Source of the DNA: Alphaproteobacteria bacterium
GTDB lineage: Bacteria; Pseudomonadota; Alphaproteobacteria; Rickettsiales; JABDBP01
Direction of reading: 5' to 3'
Assembly: GCA_013288565.1 (NCBI GenBank)
Contig: JABDBP010000004.1
Coordinates: 1 to 64,000 of the forward strand
Length of the DNA: 64,000 nucleotides
The notes under the pieces are model-generated. The model did no database searches. It saw nothing but the letters and a program-made list of their open reading frames with translations, and had not been told where the DNA came from. Below, piece after piece: positions 18,042 through 29,286 of the stretch. Position numbers and translations under genes: made by a program. Every line of letters starts with the position of its first letter. Within the stretch, counting starts at the first letter, position 1.

Positions 18042-21024
18042 TCAAACCGCCCTCTGCATCCTTGGTATGCATCGGAGCGGAACTTCGCTCATCACAGGCG
18101 TTTGCAACCTACTGGGCGTTGAAATCGGCAGTAACTTTTTAGAAGCCAACCGGGATAATGAGAAAGGATTTTGGGAGCACCGTGCGGTCGTTGAGGTACA
18201 TGAGGAATTATTAAAACATCTAGGCTCCGGCTGGGATGATACCAGGATCCTCCCAGAAAATTGGCAGCGTCGTGAAGAGATAAAACCATTCAAGGAGAAA
18301 CTTAAAGAAATCATCACGCGAGATTTTGGAAATTGTAAATTATGGGGAATAAAGGACCCGCGGATGGTGCGGCTGCTGCCGCTGTGGCTGGATGTTTTTG
18401 CCAACAGCAAAATTACCCCGGCTTTCATTATCACCTGGCGAAATGCAGCAAGCGTCGCGCTTTCGCTTGAACGCCGCGACGGATTTTACCCGGAAAAATC
18501 CCTCCTGCTATGGACAATTTATAATTTGGAAGCGGAAAAATGGACGCGCGGAAAGGCCAGGGTTTTCTTGGAATATGACAAGGTAATCGAAAACTGGCGA
18601 ACAGAATTTTTCCGCGCTGGGGAGACGCTTGGGATTTCCTGGCCAGCAGCAACGGCAGAAGAAGAAATAAACCGGCTCGTCCTACCGGAACTCAAGCATC
18701 ATGCGAAACGGGAATTGCCGGAAACGCAGGGCGCGAAAATCCGCAGCTGGGCAGAAGAAACCGAAAAGGCACTACAATCGCTTTCTTGTTCCGAATCGCC
18801 GGAAATATCGGCTGGCTTGGATGCGATATATGCCGAAATCACGGGCGTGGATAAGAATGCCCTAGAATTTTTATCTCTGTGGTACAGGGAAGCGACCAGG
18901 CTGCACAAGGAAACGGCACGGTTGCATGGCCAGCTTGGCGATTCATATACCGAACTGCATGAGCGCAATCTCACGGTAGGAAAACTTGGAACCGAGCTGC
19001 ATGAGCGCAATCTCGCATTCATAAAAGCCAATGCGGATATCGCGCTTTTAAACCAGCGCAATCATGATCTCGCCCAGGCAGCGGAGCAGCTAAACATCCA
19101 ACTTACCGTGATATTCTCGTCTATTTCATGGCGGCTTACCAAACCTTTGCGGGCTGCCAAACGGGTATGGCGACAGATGCATTTCCTCACCCAGCTGCAT
19201 AGTTACGTCCATGCCTGGCGCGTTTATCGGTATTTCGGATTTTCGGTGCTAGCGGCGCATATGTTGCAGCGCTTCCGCTGGATAAAAAATCAGCTGATTT
19301 CCACGCGCAAAGATTATCAGCGCTGGATCTCCCTGTATGACACAATGACGGGCGAGCGGCGGCTGGTTATAGCCAAGCGCATCGCTGCCATGCCCCGAAA
19401 ACCCCTGATTTCTGTGGTGATGCCGGTTTATAACCCAGAGCAATCCTGGCTTTCCTCTGCCATCGAATCGGTGCTGCACCAACTATATCCTACCATAGAA
19501 CTCTGTATCGCTGACGATTGCTCTACCAAACCGCATGTAAGAAAAACGCTCGAAGAATATGCCGCGAAAGATTCGCGCATAAAAATAATTTTCCGGGAGA
19601 AAAACGGCCATATTTCGGAAGCATCGAACAGCGCGTTGGCTCTGGCCGCGGGCGAATTTGTCGCACTGATGGATCATGACGACGTTATCCCGGAACACGC
19701 GCTTTATTACGTCGCGGAGGAAATAAACGCGCATCCCGATACCGATTTGATTTACAGCGACGAGGATAAAATCGACGGCGATGGCCAGCGGTTCGGGGCG
19801 TATTTCAAGGGTGATTTCGATATTGATTCGCTATTCGCGCGCAATATTTTCAGCCATTTCGGTATTTATCGGCGGGCTCTGGTGGAAAAAGTTGGGGGAT
19901 TTAGGAAGGGCTTTGAAGGCAGCCAGGATTATGATTTATTGCTCCGCTGCCTGCTTCATACGTCTCCAAAAAGAATCCGGCACATCACCCGGATATTATA
20001 TCACTGGCGGGCGATTTCCGGCTCTACGGCAACAATCGAAACCAACAAAGATTACGCGCTAACAAACGGGAAAAAAGCGCTCGCCGAATATTTTTCCGCA
20101 ATCGGCGTGGAGGCAAAAATAGAAAACGGAATGCGGCTCGGATTCAACCGCATCGTCTGGCCCTTGGCGAATGAGCCCAAGGCCGCCATAATCATCCCGA
20201 CCAGGAACGGTATGCAACTTCTCAAGAAATGCATCGAGAGCATTAAAGAAAAAACCGAATATGGGAATTATGAAATCATCATCGTCGATAACCAATCGGA
20301 TGACGTGGAAGCTAAGGAGTATTTCGCAGAGCTGAGCCAAGAAAAAATAGCAAAAATTATTCCCTACGATGCGCCATTCAATTATTCGGCGATAAACAAT
20401 ATGGCAGCCGGGAAAACCGACGCCGAAATACTCATATTCATGAATAACGACATCGAAATCATCAGCCCCGGCTGGCTCCGCGAAATGGCCGCGCAGGCGG
20501 TTCGCCAGGATGTCGGCGCCGTCGGTGCAAAATTATACTACCCGAACGATACCGTCCAGCATGGCGGGGTGATGACCGGGTTCGGCGCCGCCAAAGACCC
20601 GGTGGCAGGGCATCTTTTCCATGCTCTGCGCCGGAGCGACCCGGGCTATTTCGGCAGATTGGTGATGGTACAGGCGCTCTCCGGCGTCACCGCCGCACTG
20701 ATGGCAATGCGAAAAAATGTGTTTGATGAAATCGGCGGCTTCGATGAAAAAAATCTCTCCGTTGCCTTCAATGACGTTGATTTATGCCTGCGTATCCGCG
20801 AGCACGGCTACCGCATAATCTGGACGCCATATGCCGAGGCTTATCACCACGAATCCGCCACCCGCGGCAGCGATTTGGACAAGAATAAGATTGAGCGTTT
20901 TAAAAGAGAAGTGGGTTATATGCGGGAAAAATGGGGGAAAGTTTTGGATAACGACCCCTATTATAACCCGAACCTCGAACTGGAGCACGGCGATTTCACC
21001 CTCGCCTTCCCGCCGCGGATTTAA
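18034..21024 (+). CDS. Multidomain sulfotransferase-like + tandem GT2 glycosyltransferase
   Basis: N-terminal LGMHRSGTSLITGV (PAPS-binding-like loop); GT2 domain LISVVMPVYNPEQSW...ADDCS; second GT2 AAIIIPTRNGMQLLKKCIESI...VDNQS. Confidence 0.88.
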   Translation: MANQTALCILGMHRSGTSLITGVCNLLGVEIGSNFLEANRDNEKGFWEHRAVVEVHEELLKHLGSGWDDTRILPENWQRREEIKPFKEKLKEIITRDFGNCKLWGIKDPRMVRLLPLWLDVFANSKITPAFIITWRNAASVALSLERRDGFYPEKSLLLWTIYNLEAEKWTRGKARVFLEYDKVIENWRTEFFRAGETLGISWPAATAEEEINRLVLPELKHHAKRELPETQGAKIRSWAEETEKALQSLSCSESPEISAGLDAIYAEITGVDKNALEFLSLWYREATRLHKETARLHGQLGDSYTELHERNLTVGKLGTELHERNLAFIKANADIALLNQRNHDLAQAAEQLNIQLTVIFSSISWRLTKPLRAAKRVWRQMHFLTQLHSYVHAWRVYRYFGFSVLAAHMLQRFRWIKNQLISTRKDYQRWISLYDTMTGERRLVIAKRIAAMPRKPLISVVMPVYNPEQSWLSSAIESVLHQLYPTIELCIADDCSTKPHVRKTLEEYAAKDSRIKIIFREKNGHISEASNSALALAAGEFVALMDHDDVIPEHALYYVAEEINAHPDTDLIYSDEDKIDGDGQRFGAYFKGDFDIDSLFARNIFSHFGIYRRALVEKVGGFRKGFEGSQDYDLLLRCLLHTSPKRIRHITRILYHWRAISGSTATIETNKDYALTNGKKALAEYFSAIGVEAKIENGMRLGFNRIVWPLANEPKAAIIIPTRNGMQLLKKCIESIKEKTEYGNYEIIIVDNQSDDVEAKEYFAELSQEKIAKIIPYDAPFNYSAINNMAAGKTDAEILIFMNNDIEIISPGWLREMAAQAVRQDVGAVGAKLYYPNDTVQHGGVMTGFGAAKDPVAGHLFHALRRSDPGYFGRLVMVQALSGVTAALMAMRKNVFDEIGGFDEKNLSVAFNDVDLCLRIREHGYRIIWTPYAEAYHHESATRGSDLDKNKIERFKREVGYMREKWGKVLDNDPYYNPNLELEHGDFTLAFPPRI

Positions 21025-24000
21025 GCTGCCAATTTCGTCACCGTTTCTATCGAATTCCTGATGCCTTTGATCCTGGCACTTAAGTTTTCCCAACCTTCGG
21101 CAGTGAATACCAGCCGGTGATCTCCACGGAGTTTTACCGTATTCTGATTTTCTGAAATGAATTTTATCAGCGATTCGGGACGCGCGAATTTATTGCCGCG
21201 GAACGCTAGCACCACACCTTTCGGGCCTGCATCCAGTTTCTCGATACCTGCGGCTTTACATAATTGCTTTATCTCGATGACCTTCAGCAAATGCTCAACT
21301 TCGCTGGGCAGTGCGCCGAACCGATCGGCCATTTCGGCGGCGATTTCCTGCAATCCCTCCGGTGTTTCCACCGCAGCGATGCGTCGGTAAAATCCCAGGC
21401 GCAGGCTCAAATCGGCGATGTAATTTTCCGGTATCAACACCGGAATTCCGATGTTTATCTGTGGGCTGAAATTCTTCTCCACCGTGGAATCCTGATGTGT
21501 TTTCAAACTCTCTATCGCCTCGGAAAGCATCTGCTCGTATAGCTCGACACCAACTTCTTTTATATTACCCGATTGCTCGCCGCCGAGCAAATTTCCAAAT
21601 CCGCGAATATCCATATCGTAAGTTGCAAGCGTGAATCCAGCGCCAAGCGCATCCAGCTTCTGCATCACTTCCAGCCGCTTGGTGGCGTCCCGGGTAATCA
21701 TGCGGCCTGCCTTAAGCGTGAAATAAGCATAGGCGCGAACATTCGACCGTCCGACGCGGCCGCGCAGTTGGTATAATTGTGCCAACCCGAACATATCGGA
21801 GCGGTGAACGATGATGGTGTTTGCCGCCGGAATATCTATGCCCGATTCAATGATGGAGGTGGAAACCAGGACATCATATTTCCCGTCATAGAAATCGTTC
21901 ATCAACCCGTCTAATTCGGCAGGTTTCAATTGCCCGTGGGCTATAGCAATTTTTAACTCAGGCGCAATGTGTTTCAATTGCCCGGCCGCCTGGTCCAAAT
22001 CTTTTATGCGCGGAACAACATAAAATGTGCGCCCGCCCCTGCCCCGCTCGCGCAGCAGCGCCTCGCGGATCACCACCACATCGTAAGGCATAACATAAGT
22101 GCGGATGGCCAGCCGATCAACCGGCGGCGTGGCGATCAGGCTCAAATCGCGAATGCCAGTCAAACTCATTTGCAGTGTGCGCGGAATCGGCGTAGCGGTG
22201 AGGGTGAGGACATGGATGTCGGACTTAAGTTTCTTGATATGCTCTTTCTGCGCCACACCGAAATGCTGCTCCTCATCCACTACCAGCAGCGCGAGCTTTT
22301 GGAACTCGATATTCTTCGCCAGCAGCGCGTGAGTACCGATGATTATATCGACCGTACCCTCTTTCAGTTTCGCCCTAGTTTCCGCCGCCTCGGCCGGTTT
22401 CACCATGCGCGAAAGTCGGCGGATTTCAACCCCGAACCCGGCGAACCGCGCTACAAAATTTTTATAATGTTGACGGCAGAGCAATGTGGTCGGGCAGATT
22501 ATTGCCACTTGGTTGCCGCTCCCAGCCTTAAGTACGATGAATGCAGCGCGCATCGCCACTTCAGTTTTGCCAAATCCGACATCGCCACAAATCAGCCGGT
22601 TCATTGGGTTTCCCGACGCCAGATCATTCTCAACATCGCCGATGGCGCGGAGCTGATCATCGGTTTCGGTGAAGGGGAACCTTGCACAGAATTCGTTATA
22701 TTCGCCCTCCGGTGGCGTCAGCGATTCAGCGGATTTCATTGCCCGCTCGGCAGCAATTTTTATGATTTCCTCGGCGGCGAGTTTGATGCGCTCTTTCAAC
22801 CTTGCCTTGCGCGCCTGCCATGCCGCGCCGCCGAGTTTATCCAATGTGGCTGTGCTGTCTGCGCCACCATAGCGCGAAAGCAGGTCGATATTTTCCACCG
22901 GGATATAGAGCTTATCACCGCCGTCATAAGTGAGTTTTAGGCATTCGTGCGGAGTCTGTTGGTTTAATGGAGTGGAAACCACCAGCGCTTCCAATCCCTC
23001 GAACCGGCCGATGCCATGTTCCTTATGCACCAGGATTTCGCCAGGAGCGAAATTATAGGCCTCTGCCAAGAATTTTTCGCTGATGACTTTTTTCCTGGAG
23101 GCACGCAACGATTTCGGACCAGTCAAATCCTGTTCGCTGAGTACCGCCATTTCGGCACTCTGGAATCCCTGGTCAAGCGGTAAGGAGAAAACGCCTATAG
23201 CACCCGACTCAGGCTGCCATTCCTGCATGTTACGGCAGGAAATTTCGTGCTCTTTAAGCAGATATTCGATGCGACTTTTCGTGCCTTCGGAAAAACAGGC
23301 GATGTAAAATTGTTTATTTTTTCCTAGATTATTTTTTAATATTTCAAACGGGCTTTGCATTAGTTCCTTTGATTTCAAATAATAATTTTCCGCCGGTTCA
23401 AAGCCCGCTTCGATTATATTTCCCCCTTCCATTTTAAACGGAGAAAAGTCAGCGCTTGGGCTAACTTCCAGGATTTGCAAAAATTCTTTCCCGGCCAGAT
23501 AAAGCGAATTGGGCGGCAGCGCTTTATAACTTTCCTCCGGCGTTTCTCGGCGCGCGTGATGATATTCGTTTATGGTTTCCAATCTTTTTTCGGCAAGCAG
23601 GCGCGCTTCATGCGCGAGCGTGATTGTTGCATCCGAAAGATAGTCAAAAATCGTTTCCACCCTATCGTAAAACAGCGGCAACCAGTGCTCAAACCCGGTA
23701 TATTTCCTCCCCTCGGATATAGCGGAAAACAGGGGATCGTCGCTAGTCACTGCGCCGAACATGCGGCGGTAATTCTCTTTGAAATTGCTTATGGATTCTG
23801 GAGTGAAAACCGCCTCCGACGCCGGAATTAATAAGAGGCTTTCCCTTTTGCCTTTTGTGATTTGTGTGGCCGGGTCGAAAGTACGGACCTGCTCCAGCAT
23901 GTCGCCCAGAAAATCGAGCCGGAAGGCTTCGTCCGTGCCGCCGGACGGGAAAATATCGATGATGCCGCCGCGCACCGCATATTCGCCTTGCTCGGTGCAT

Positions 24001-24446
24001 GTAGCAGCGCGGCCATATCCAGTAGCTTCCAGGTATGAGATTATTTTCTCGCGCCTTACCTCTTCACCGATTTTTAAATGCAGGAAGGAAAGAGATTTCT
24101 TTGCTGGGACACGTTGCAGCACCGCGTTGACGGTGGTGATTACCAGGAATTTCCCGCCGTTGGAAAGCCGCACCAGCGCCTGCAGACGTTGGCTGGCGAT
24201 TTCGGGATTGGGCGAGATTCGGTCATATGGCAAACAATCCCACGCAGGAAAATAAATCACTTCCAGTCGTGGATTAAAGAATTTCGCTGCCGCGCATAAT
24301 TTTTCCGCCTGCTGGTCGTTGCGAGCGATGTGCAATATGGTTTTTTCCGCACCAAGAGTTGATAAAACCAGCCCCTCCGCGCCTTCAGGCAGCGCGGAAA
24401 TCGTATAATGCCCCGGCTGCAAAAATATTCGGTTTAAATCTTTCAC
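21021..24446 (-). CDS. mfd: Transcription-repair coupling factor
   Basis: 1141 aa; [69 protein letters not shown]. Confidence 0.97.
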   Translation of the reverse strand: MKDLNRIFLQPGHYTISALPEGAEGLVLSTLGAEKTILHIARNDQQAEKLCAAAKFFNPRLEVIYFPAWDCLPYDRISPNPEIASQRLQALVRLSNGGKFLVITTVNAVLQRVPAKKSLSFLHLKIGEEVRREKIISYLEATGYGRAATCTEQGEYAVRGGIIDIFPSGGTDEAFRLDFLGDMLEQVRTFDPATQITKGKRESLLLIPASEAVFTPESISNFKENYRRMFGAVTSDDPLFSAISEGRKYTGFEHWLPLFYDRVETIFDYLSDATITLAHEARLLAEKRLETINEYHHARRETPEESYKALPPNSLYLAGKEFLQILEVSPSADFSPFKMEGGNIIEAGFEPAENYYLKSKELMQSPFEILKNNLGKNKQFYIACFSEGTKSRIEYLLKEHEISCRNMQEWQPESGAIGVFSLPLDQGFQSAEMAVLSEQDLTGPKSLRASRKKVISEKFLAEAYNFAPGEILVHKEHGIGRFEGLEALVVSTPLNQQTPHECLKLTYDGGDKLYIPVENIDLLSRYGGADSTATLDKLGGAAWQARKARLKERIKLAAEEIIKIAAERAMKSAESLTPPEGEYNEFCARFPFTETDDQLRAIGDVENDLASGNPMNRLICGDVGFGKTEVAMRAAFIVLKAGSGNQVAIICPTTLLCRQHYKNFVARFAGFGVEIRRLSRMVKPAEAAETRAKLKEGTVDIIIGTHALLAKNIEFQKLALLVVDEEQHFGVAQKEHIKKLKSDIHVLTLTATPIPRTLQMSLTGIRDLSLIATPPVDRLAIRTYVMPYDVVVIREALLRERGRGGRTFYVVPRIKDLDQAAGQLKHIAPELKIAIAHGQLKPAELDGLMNDFYDGKYDVLVSTSIIESGIDIPAANTIIVHRSDMFGLAQLYQLRGRVGRSNVRAYAYFTLKAGRMITRDATKRLEVMQKLDALGAGFTLATYDMDIRGFGNLLGGEQSGNIKEVGVELYEQMLSEAIESLKTHQDSTVEKNFSPQINIGIPVLIPENYIADLSLRLGFYRRIAAVETPEGLQEIAAEMADRFGALPSEVEHLLKVIEIKQLCKAAGIEKLDAGPKGVVLAFRGNKFARPESLIKFISENQNTVKLRGDHRLVFTAEGWENLSARIKGIRNSIETVTKLAA

Positions 24447-24703
24447 ACTGGGCGGAAATTTATCAATAATCTGGTCACTTTATTGTCGTGGAACGATGGC
24501 AGCGGTTCCTTACGGGTTATCCAATTATAAATATCCTGATCGCTCTCATTGAGGAATTTCTCGTAAAAATCAAGCTCGGAATCAGTAAATCCGGGCAAGA
24601 ACTTTTCTGCGAAAGCACCCAAAAAAATATCCATTTCCTTCACGCCGCGGTAATTGCTCTGGTATTTAAGCCGCTTCAGTTTTACAGCTTTGAGGACGGG
24701 CAT
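24443..24703 (-). CDS. sdhE: Succinate dehydrogenase assembly factor 2 family (CptB/SdhE)
   Basis: LKRLKYQSNYRGVKEMDIFLGAFAEKF...DWITRK-like signature; next to mfd. Confidence 0.88.
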   Translation of the reverse strand: MPVLKAVKLKRLKYQSNYRGVKEMDIFLGAFAEKFLPGFTDSELDFYEKFLNESDQDIYNWITRKEPLPSFHDNKVTRLLINFRPV

Positions 24704-25419
24704 TACACAGTTAAAATGCCAGTTTTTTTCAGTATCCGGATGCCAAGCGTCAGTAGCAGAACCAGAACCAGCAGCGCGCCGGATGGCCCCCAGTTGGAGA
24801 AACCGGACTTATACATATGCAGAAACAATAGCGCTATAGCCGAACTTGCGAAGGTGCTGTAATCCTTAATGAGGACCTTTTTATAGTTGAACTGCATATC
24901 CTGCGTTGCTGCCCGGAATTTACGGAAATTGGGAATCCATTTTGGTACGATCTGGCAATATTTTGCATATTCTGACCCAAATTTTCCCTTCAAGAAATAT
25001 TCCTCCGCCGCGATGATGCTTTCATAAATAAACCAGAACGAGCCGATGCCGATCACCATCACCCACAAATTGCCGTCGGTTACGAATATGCCGGAATAGA
25101 TAAGCATGTTGGCAAAATAAAGCGGGTTGCGGGAGAGGTTGAAGAATCCTTCGGTCACTAGGGTTTCGGCGAAAACCTGTTTGTTCAGGCCACCGCGTTT
25201 TATGTAAGCAAAACCTACGACTACAGCACGAAGCGACAGCCCCGAAAAAACCATCAGTGCGCCAATCCAATCGCTTATATCCCCCAGATATCCGCGGCCG
25301 AACATTTCATGGCTCGGCATGAACGCGAAGAAAAGAATAACAAGAATGATCGGAAAAACTAAATTGCGGTAGCGGAAGAAAAAATCCCCGATTTTTACCA
25401 GCGGGCTTTTTTGCTGCAT
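24703..25419 (-). CDS. Isoprenylcysteine carboxyl methyltransferase-like membrane protein
   Basis: LVTEGFFNLSRNPLYFANMLIYSG and EEYFLKGKFGSEYAKYCQIVPKWIP (ICMT-like C-terminal motif). Confidence 0.75.
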   Translation of the reverse strand: MQQKSPLVKIGDFFFRYRNLVFPIILVILFFAFMPSHEMFGRGYLGDISDWIGALMVFSGLSLRAVVVGFAYIKRGGLNKQVFAETLVTEGFFNLSRNPLYFANMLIYSGIFVTDGNLWVMVIGIGSFWFIYESIIAAEEYFLKGKFGSEYAKYCQIVPKWIPNFRKFRAATQDMQFNYKKVLIKDYSTFASSAIALLFLHMYKSGFSNWGPSGALLVLVLLLTLGIRILKKTGILTV

Positions 25420-25435
25420 TATTTTAACTGCGCCT

Positions 25436-25712
25436 TAGAGCCTGTCTTGAAAGTATTCATGGATGCGCCGTAAAGCAAATTTCGCCAAGGCGCAAGGGAA
25501 AATGTGAGAGCATAGCCTGTCCTATGGTCGAGCATTTTACTGCCGCGGATTGGCGAAATTTGCCACGGCCCGAAGGGTTGCGCTGAAAATGCGTGTCTAA
25601 AAGCAAAAAACGCTTGCAGGTAGGTTCCGCTACCTGAGGCACATTTTTCGCTTTTATCCATCGCATTTTCAAATCGCAACGCATCTCGTGAATCCTTTCA
25701 AGACAGGCTCTA
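25436..25712. mobile_element. MITE-like palindromic element 2 (273 bp between TA dinucleotides; imperfect ~30 bp TIR, two internal hairpin arms)
   Basis: GAGCCTGTCTTGAAAG...CTTTCAAGACAGGCTC ends; arms GCAAATTTCGCCAA (25475-25488)/TTGGCGAAATTTGC (25550-25563) and 25577-25610/25642-25680. Confidence 0.85.
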
Positions 25713-25716
25713 AGCC

Positions 25717-26487
25717 CTATTTTACCGCAATTATTCCGCAGAAATTATACCAGCGAAAAAACACTTCCACATGTTTGAATCCGACTTCGCGCAGCAGTTC
25801 GAAATTTTCTTCCATGCGGTAGGGGATGAGAACATTTTCCAGGGCCTCGCGTTTGTTGGCGATTTCCGTTTCCGAATAACCGTTGCGTTTCTTGAAATCG
25901 TAATAATGATCGATGAACAAGCGGTTGAACAGCGAATCCTCGCTGGTCAGTTTTTCAATCAAAATCAGACAGCCGTTGTCGTTCATACCATCGAAAATCT
26001 GGCGCACGACCCGCTCGCGGTATAACGGCCGCACAAATTGCAGCGTTAGCAGCATGGTGACGAGCGAGGCGTTTTCGAGATGTAAACCACGATTCAAATC
26101 GCAAATCCCGAGTTCATAAGGATGTGTGAATTTCTCGAGCGCGAATTTCTCCTCAGCTTTGGCGAGCATTTCTTGGGAATTATCCAGACCGATGAATTTT
26201 ACCTTGGGCTTAAGCATCCTATCCAGCATTATCATGGTAGTGCCAGTGGAGCAGCCGATATCATAAACATTGGTGCCGCTGACCGCGAAATCTTGCGCCA
26301 GCTCCGCTGTCATCCGCTGCATCTCGAGATAATACGGAACCGAGCGGCTGACCATATCGTCGAACACCGAGGCGACTTTCTTGTCGAACTGGAAATCCGC
26401 CGCGCTGTAGGATTGGTTGAAAACCTCGTCCCTCTCGAACAGGTTCGCAAGATTCTTGCCTGTGAGCCTATTTGTTATTTTTGGCAT
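25717..26487 (-). CDS. cmoA: Carboxy-S-adenosyl-L-methionine synthase
   Basis: [67 protein letters not shown]. Confidence 0.92.
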   Translation of the reverse strand: MPKITNRLTGKNLANLFERDEVFNQSYSAADFQFDKKVASVFDDMVSRSVPYYLEMQRMTAELAQDFAVSGTNVYDIGCSTGTTMIMLDRMLKPKVKFIGLDNSQEMLAKAEEKFALEKFTHPYELGICDLNRGLHLENASLVTMLLTLQFVRPLYRERVVRQIFDGMNDNGCLILIEKLTSEDSLFNRLFIDHYYDFKKRNGYSETEIANKREALENVLIPYRMEENFELLREVGFKHVEVFFRWYNFCGIIAVK

Positions 26488-26586
26488 AATGAACCTCTAC
26501 TTAGCAGAAAGTCCTAGAAAAATCAAGCTTGTCACTATTTAATTCAACTTGATATTTCATTTTTATTAACGATTATTACCTGGATT

Positions 26587-27234
26587 ATGGCCAATAGGGA
26601 AAAACTAGCGCCACCGGACGGCGGAAATACAGTGCTGCTGCATAGCTGCTGCGCGCCCTGCGCCGGGGAGTTGATGGAAGCGATGGCCGAATCCGGCATC
26701 AAACTCACCATATTCTTCTATAATCCAAACATTCACCCGAAAAGAGAATATGAAATTCGGAAATCCGAGAATATCCGCTACGCCGAAAAAATGGGAATTC
26801 CGTTCGTGGACGCCGATTATGACGTGCAAAACTGGTTTTCCCGCGCTAGGGGCTTAGAACACGAACCTGAGCGGGGAATCCGCTGCACCAAATGTTTCGA
26901 CATGCGTTTCGAACGTACCGCCCTTTACGCTCATGAACACGGATTTTCCATATTTACCAGTAGCTTAGGTCTATCCCGCTGGAAAAACATGGACCAGATT
27001 AACGATTGCGGAGTACGTGCCGCCGCGCATTACCCGGATTTAAGCTACTGGGATTACAACTGGCGCAAAAACGGCGGATCGGCGCGGATGTATGAAATCG
27101 CCAAACGCGAGAATTTCTACCAGCAGGAATATTGCGGCTGCATATTCTCACTTCGCGACACCAACGAATGGCGCGAAAAAAACGGCCGGGAAAAAATCGC
27201 CATCGGCGAGAAGTTTTACGGCCATTCGGTTTAA
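26587..27234 (+). CDS. queH: Epoxyqueuosine reductase QueH
   Basis: [60 protein letters not shown]. Confidence 0.93.
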   Translation: MANREKLAPPDGGNTVLLHSCCAPCAGELMEAMAESGIKLTIFFYNPNIHPKREYEIRKSENIRYAEKMGIPFVDADYDVQNWFSRARGLEHEPERGIRCTKCFDMRFERTALYAHEHGFSIFTSSLGLSRWKNMDQINDCGVRAAAHYPDLSYWDYNWRKNGGSARMYEIAKRENFYQQEYCGCIFSLRDTNEWREKNGREKIAIGEKFYGHSV

Positions 27235-28043
27235 TGCAAAGCTACGTCAACGGGGAATTTCATTCTGCCGATAAAGCAAAAATCTCCATCCGCGACCGGG
27301 GTTTTAGGCTCGGTGACGGCGCGTTTGAAACCATATTGGTTCACGCCGGTATGCCATATCAATTGGCGTTGCATATGGAGCGGCTAGAGAAATCGCTTAA
27401 ATATTTAAAGATCAAAGCCGGGACAAAAAAATTCCCCAAAATCATAAGAACAATCATCGCAAAAAATAAAATCTGCGAGGGTTTTGTGCGCGTCGCCGTC
27501 ACTAGAGGGCAATCCGGATTCGGTTATTCGGCGAAAAATACCGGGAATCCATCTATCATCGTCGAAACGGAAAAATCTGGGACAACAAAACTAAAGCCGG
27601 CAAAATTATGGCTGAGTTCTTACATGAAACCGCTGCCTATGCCGGGGAAAATCATCGGCAATATCAATTCGCTGCTATCGCGGATCGAGGCCGAGGAAAA
27701 CAATTGCCTGGATTCTCTTTTACTGGATGGCGAAGAAAAAATATGCGAAACTTCGTCGGCTAATATTTTTTGGTTTTTAGGGCGCAAATTATTTACGCCG
27801 AAATCTGGCATAGTGGAAGGTACAATAAGAAGCGCCGTCATCCGGCTGTCGCCGTTTCCGGTCGTGCGCGGGGATTTTACCCTGGCCGATTTGAAAAAAG
27901 CCGATGCGGTTTTCGTAACCAACGTCGCCTGGGGAATATTGCCTGTTAAGGAATTGCAGCCCTTGGGTCTGAAATGGAAGAACCATAAGAAAACAAAAAT
28001 CCTCGCACAGCTGCTGGAAGCAGACATCCATGGAATGGGTTGA
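27234..28043 (+). CDS. pabC: Class IV aminotransferase, probable aminodeoxychorismate lyase
   Basis: [37 protein letters not shown] overlaps queH stop; followed by pabB. Confidence 0.88.
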   Translation: MQSYVNGEFHSADKAKISIRDRGFRLGDGAFETILVHAGMPYQLALHMERLEKSLKYLKIKAGTKKFPKIIRTIIAKNKICEGFVRVAVTRGQSGFGYSAKNTGNPSIIVETEKSGTTKLKPAKLWLSSYMKPLPMPGKIIGNINSLLSRIEAEENNCLDSLLLDGEEKICETSSANIFWFLGRKLFTPKSGIVEGTIRSAVIRLSPFPVVRGDFTLADLKKADAVFVTNVAWGILPVKELQPLGLKWKNHKKTKILAQLLEADIHGMG

Positions 28044-29226
28044 GCCTTTAGCTCTGGCCGGAAGAATTCCGACGGAAGAAAAATGTTTCGCGTTGCTTTA
28101 TTCGGGACTTAGGACAGACTCTACCGGGCGCTATTCATATTTAGCTCTCGGGCCACGCGATGAAATAATTTCCGATGATTTCCCGCAATTGCCGGACGGA
28201 AAAAAGTGGTTCGGCTATTTCGGGTATGGCTTAAAAAATCGCCTCGAAAAATTGCCGAAAGATTCACCGGGAATCATCAACCTGCCTGATTGCTGGCTGG
28301 TGAATTATGAAACCGTCCTGGTTTTCGATCGTGATGAGAAAAAAATCAAGGTTTTGGGAGATACGCCAAATTTTTCATCACCCTGCGAATCAGTGAAGTC
28401 GGCGGTACTGGATGACCTTAAATCCAACATGACCAAACCAGCATACTTGGAAAAAGTCCGCGCCATAAAGGAGCATATCGCGGCGGGCGACGTCTATCAG
28501 GCGAACCTAACCCGCAAGTTTTATGGAAAATTTGAGAGCGCCCCCTCCCCCACTCTGATATTCGAAAATCTCTGCCGCTTGAGTCCTGCACCATATAGCT
28601 GCCTGATGAAAATGGGTGAACATTACATCATCTCCTCCAGCCCGGAATTGTTTTTGAAAATCGACAAGATCGGAAACATCGAATCCCGCCCGATAAAAGG
28701 AACCACAGCAATAAGTGACAAAAAATCGGATTTGGCAGAATCGGAAAAAGACCGGGCGGAAAATTTGATGATCGTCGACCTGGTGCGAAATGATTTATCG
28801 CGCTGTTGCATCCCCGGCTCAGTGAGGGTGAAAAGCCTGTTCGATATCACAAGCTACGCGGCGTTGCACCATATGTCCTCGACCGTTACCGGGAAAAAAA
28901 GGCCGGAAACCCGGGTGATACAGGTGGTAAAAGATTGTTTTCCGCCAGGCAGCATGACAGGGGCGCCAAAGATAAAAGCGATGGAAATATGTTCCAAAAC
29001 GGAGGGAATGGCACGCGGGGTTTATAGCGGCACACTCGGCTGGATTTCCAATGAAGAGGCAGAATTATCGGTGGTGATCCGCACCATAATAATCCGCGGG
29101 CAAGAATTCGAATTCCAAGTCGGCGGCGCCATCACCCATGATTCCGACCCAGAAGCAGAATGGCGGGAAACCATATTGAAGGCCGAGGGGATAAGGAAGG
29201 CACTGGGGATAAAAAACCTTATATAA
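28030..29226 (+). CDS. pabB: Aminodeoxychorismate synthase component I
   Basis: Chorismate-binding motifs: GDVYQANLTRKF, ESRPIKGT, ENLMIVDLVRNDLSR, FPPGSMTGAPKIKAMEI. Confidence 0.93.
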   Translation: MEWVEPLALAGRIPTEEKCFALLYSGLRTDSTGRYSYLALGPRDEIISDDFPQLPDGKKWFGYFGYGLKNRLEKLPKDSPGIINLPDCWLVNYETVLVFDRDEKKIKVLGDTPNFSSPCESVKSAVLDDLKSNMTKPAYLEKVRAIKEHIAAGDVYQANLTRKFYGKFESAPSPTLIFENLCRLSPAPYSCLMKMGEHYIISSSPELFLKIDKIGNIESRPIKGTTAISDKKSDLAESEKDRAENLMIVDLVRNDLSRCCIPGSVRVKSLFDITSYAALHHMSSTVTGKKRPETRVIQVVKDCFPPGSMTGAPKIKAMEICSKTEGMARGVYSGTLGWISNEEAELSVVIRTIIIRGQEFEFQVGGAITHDSDPEAEWRETILKAEGIRKALGIKNLI

Positions 29227-29286
29227 AATTTATGCTGGTTTCTTATTATTGCAAATTAACTTTAATGGCATTAGTAAGGATTATTG

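Noticed and set aside
21969-22940. 323 aa plus-strand ORF inside mfd
   Set aside because: Antisense to the conserved helicase region of Mfd; no recognisable domain
25457-25684. 75-86 aa minus-strand ORFs within palindromic element 2
   Set aside because: Composed of hairpin arm sequence; no evidence of translation
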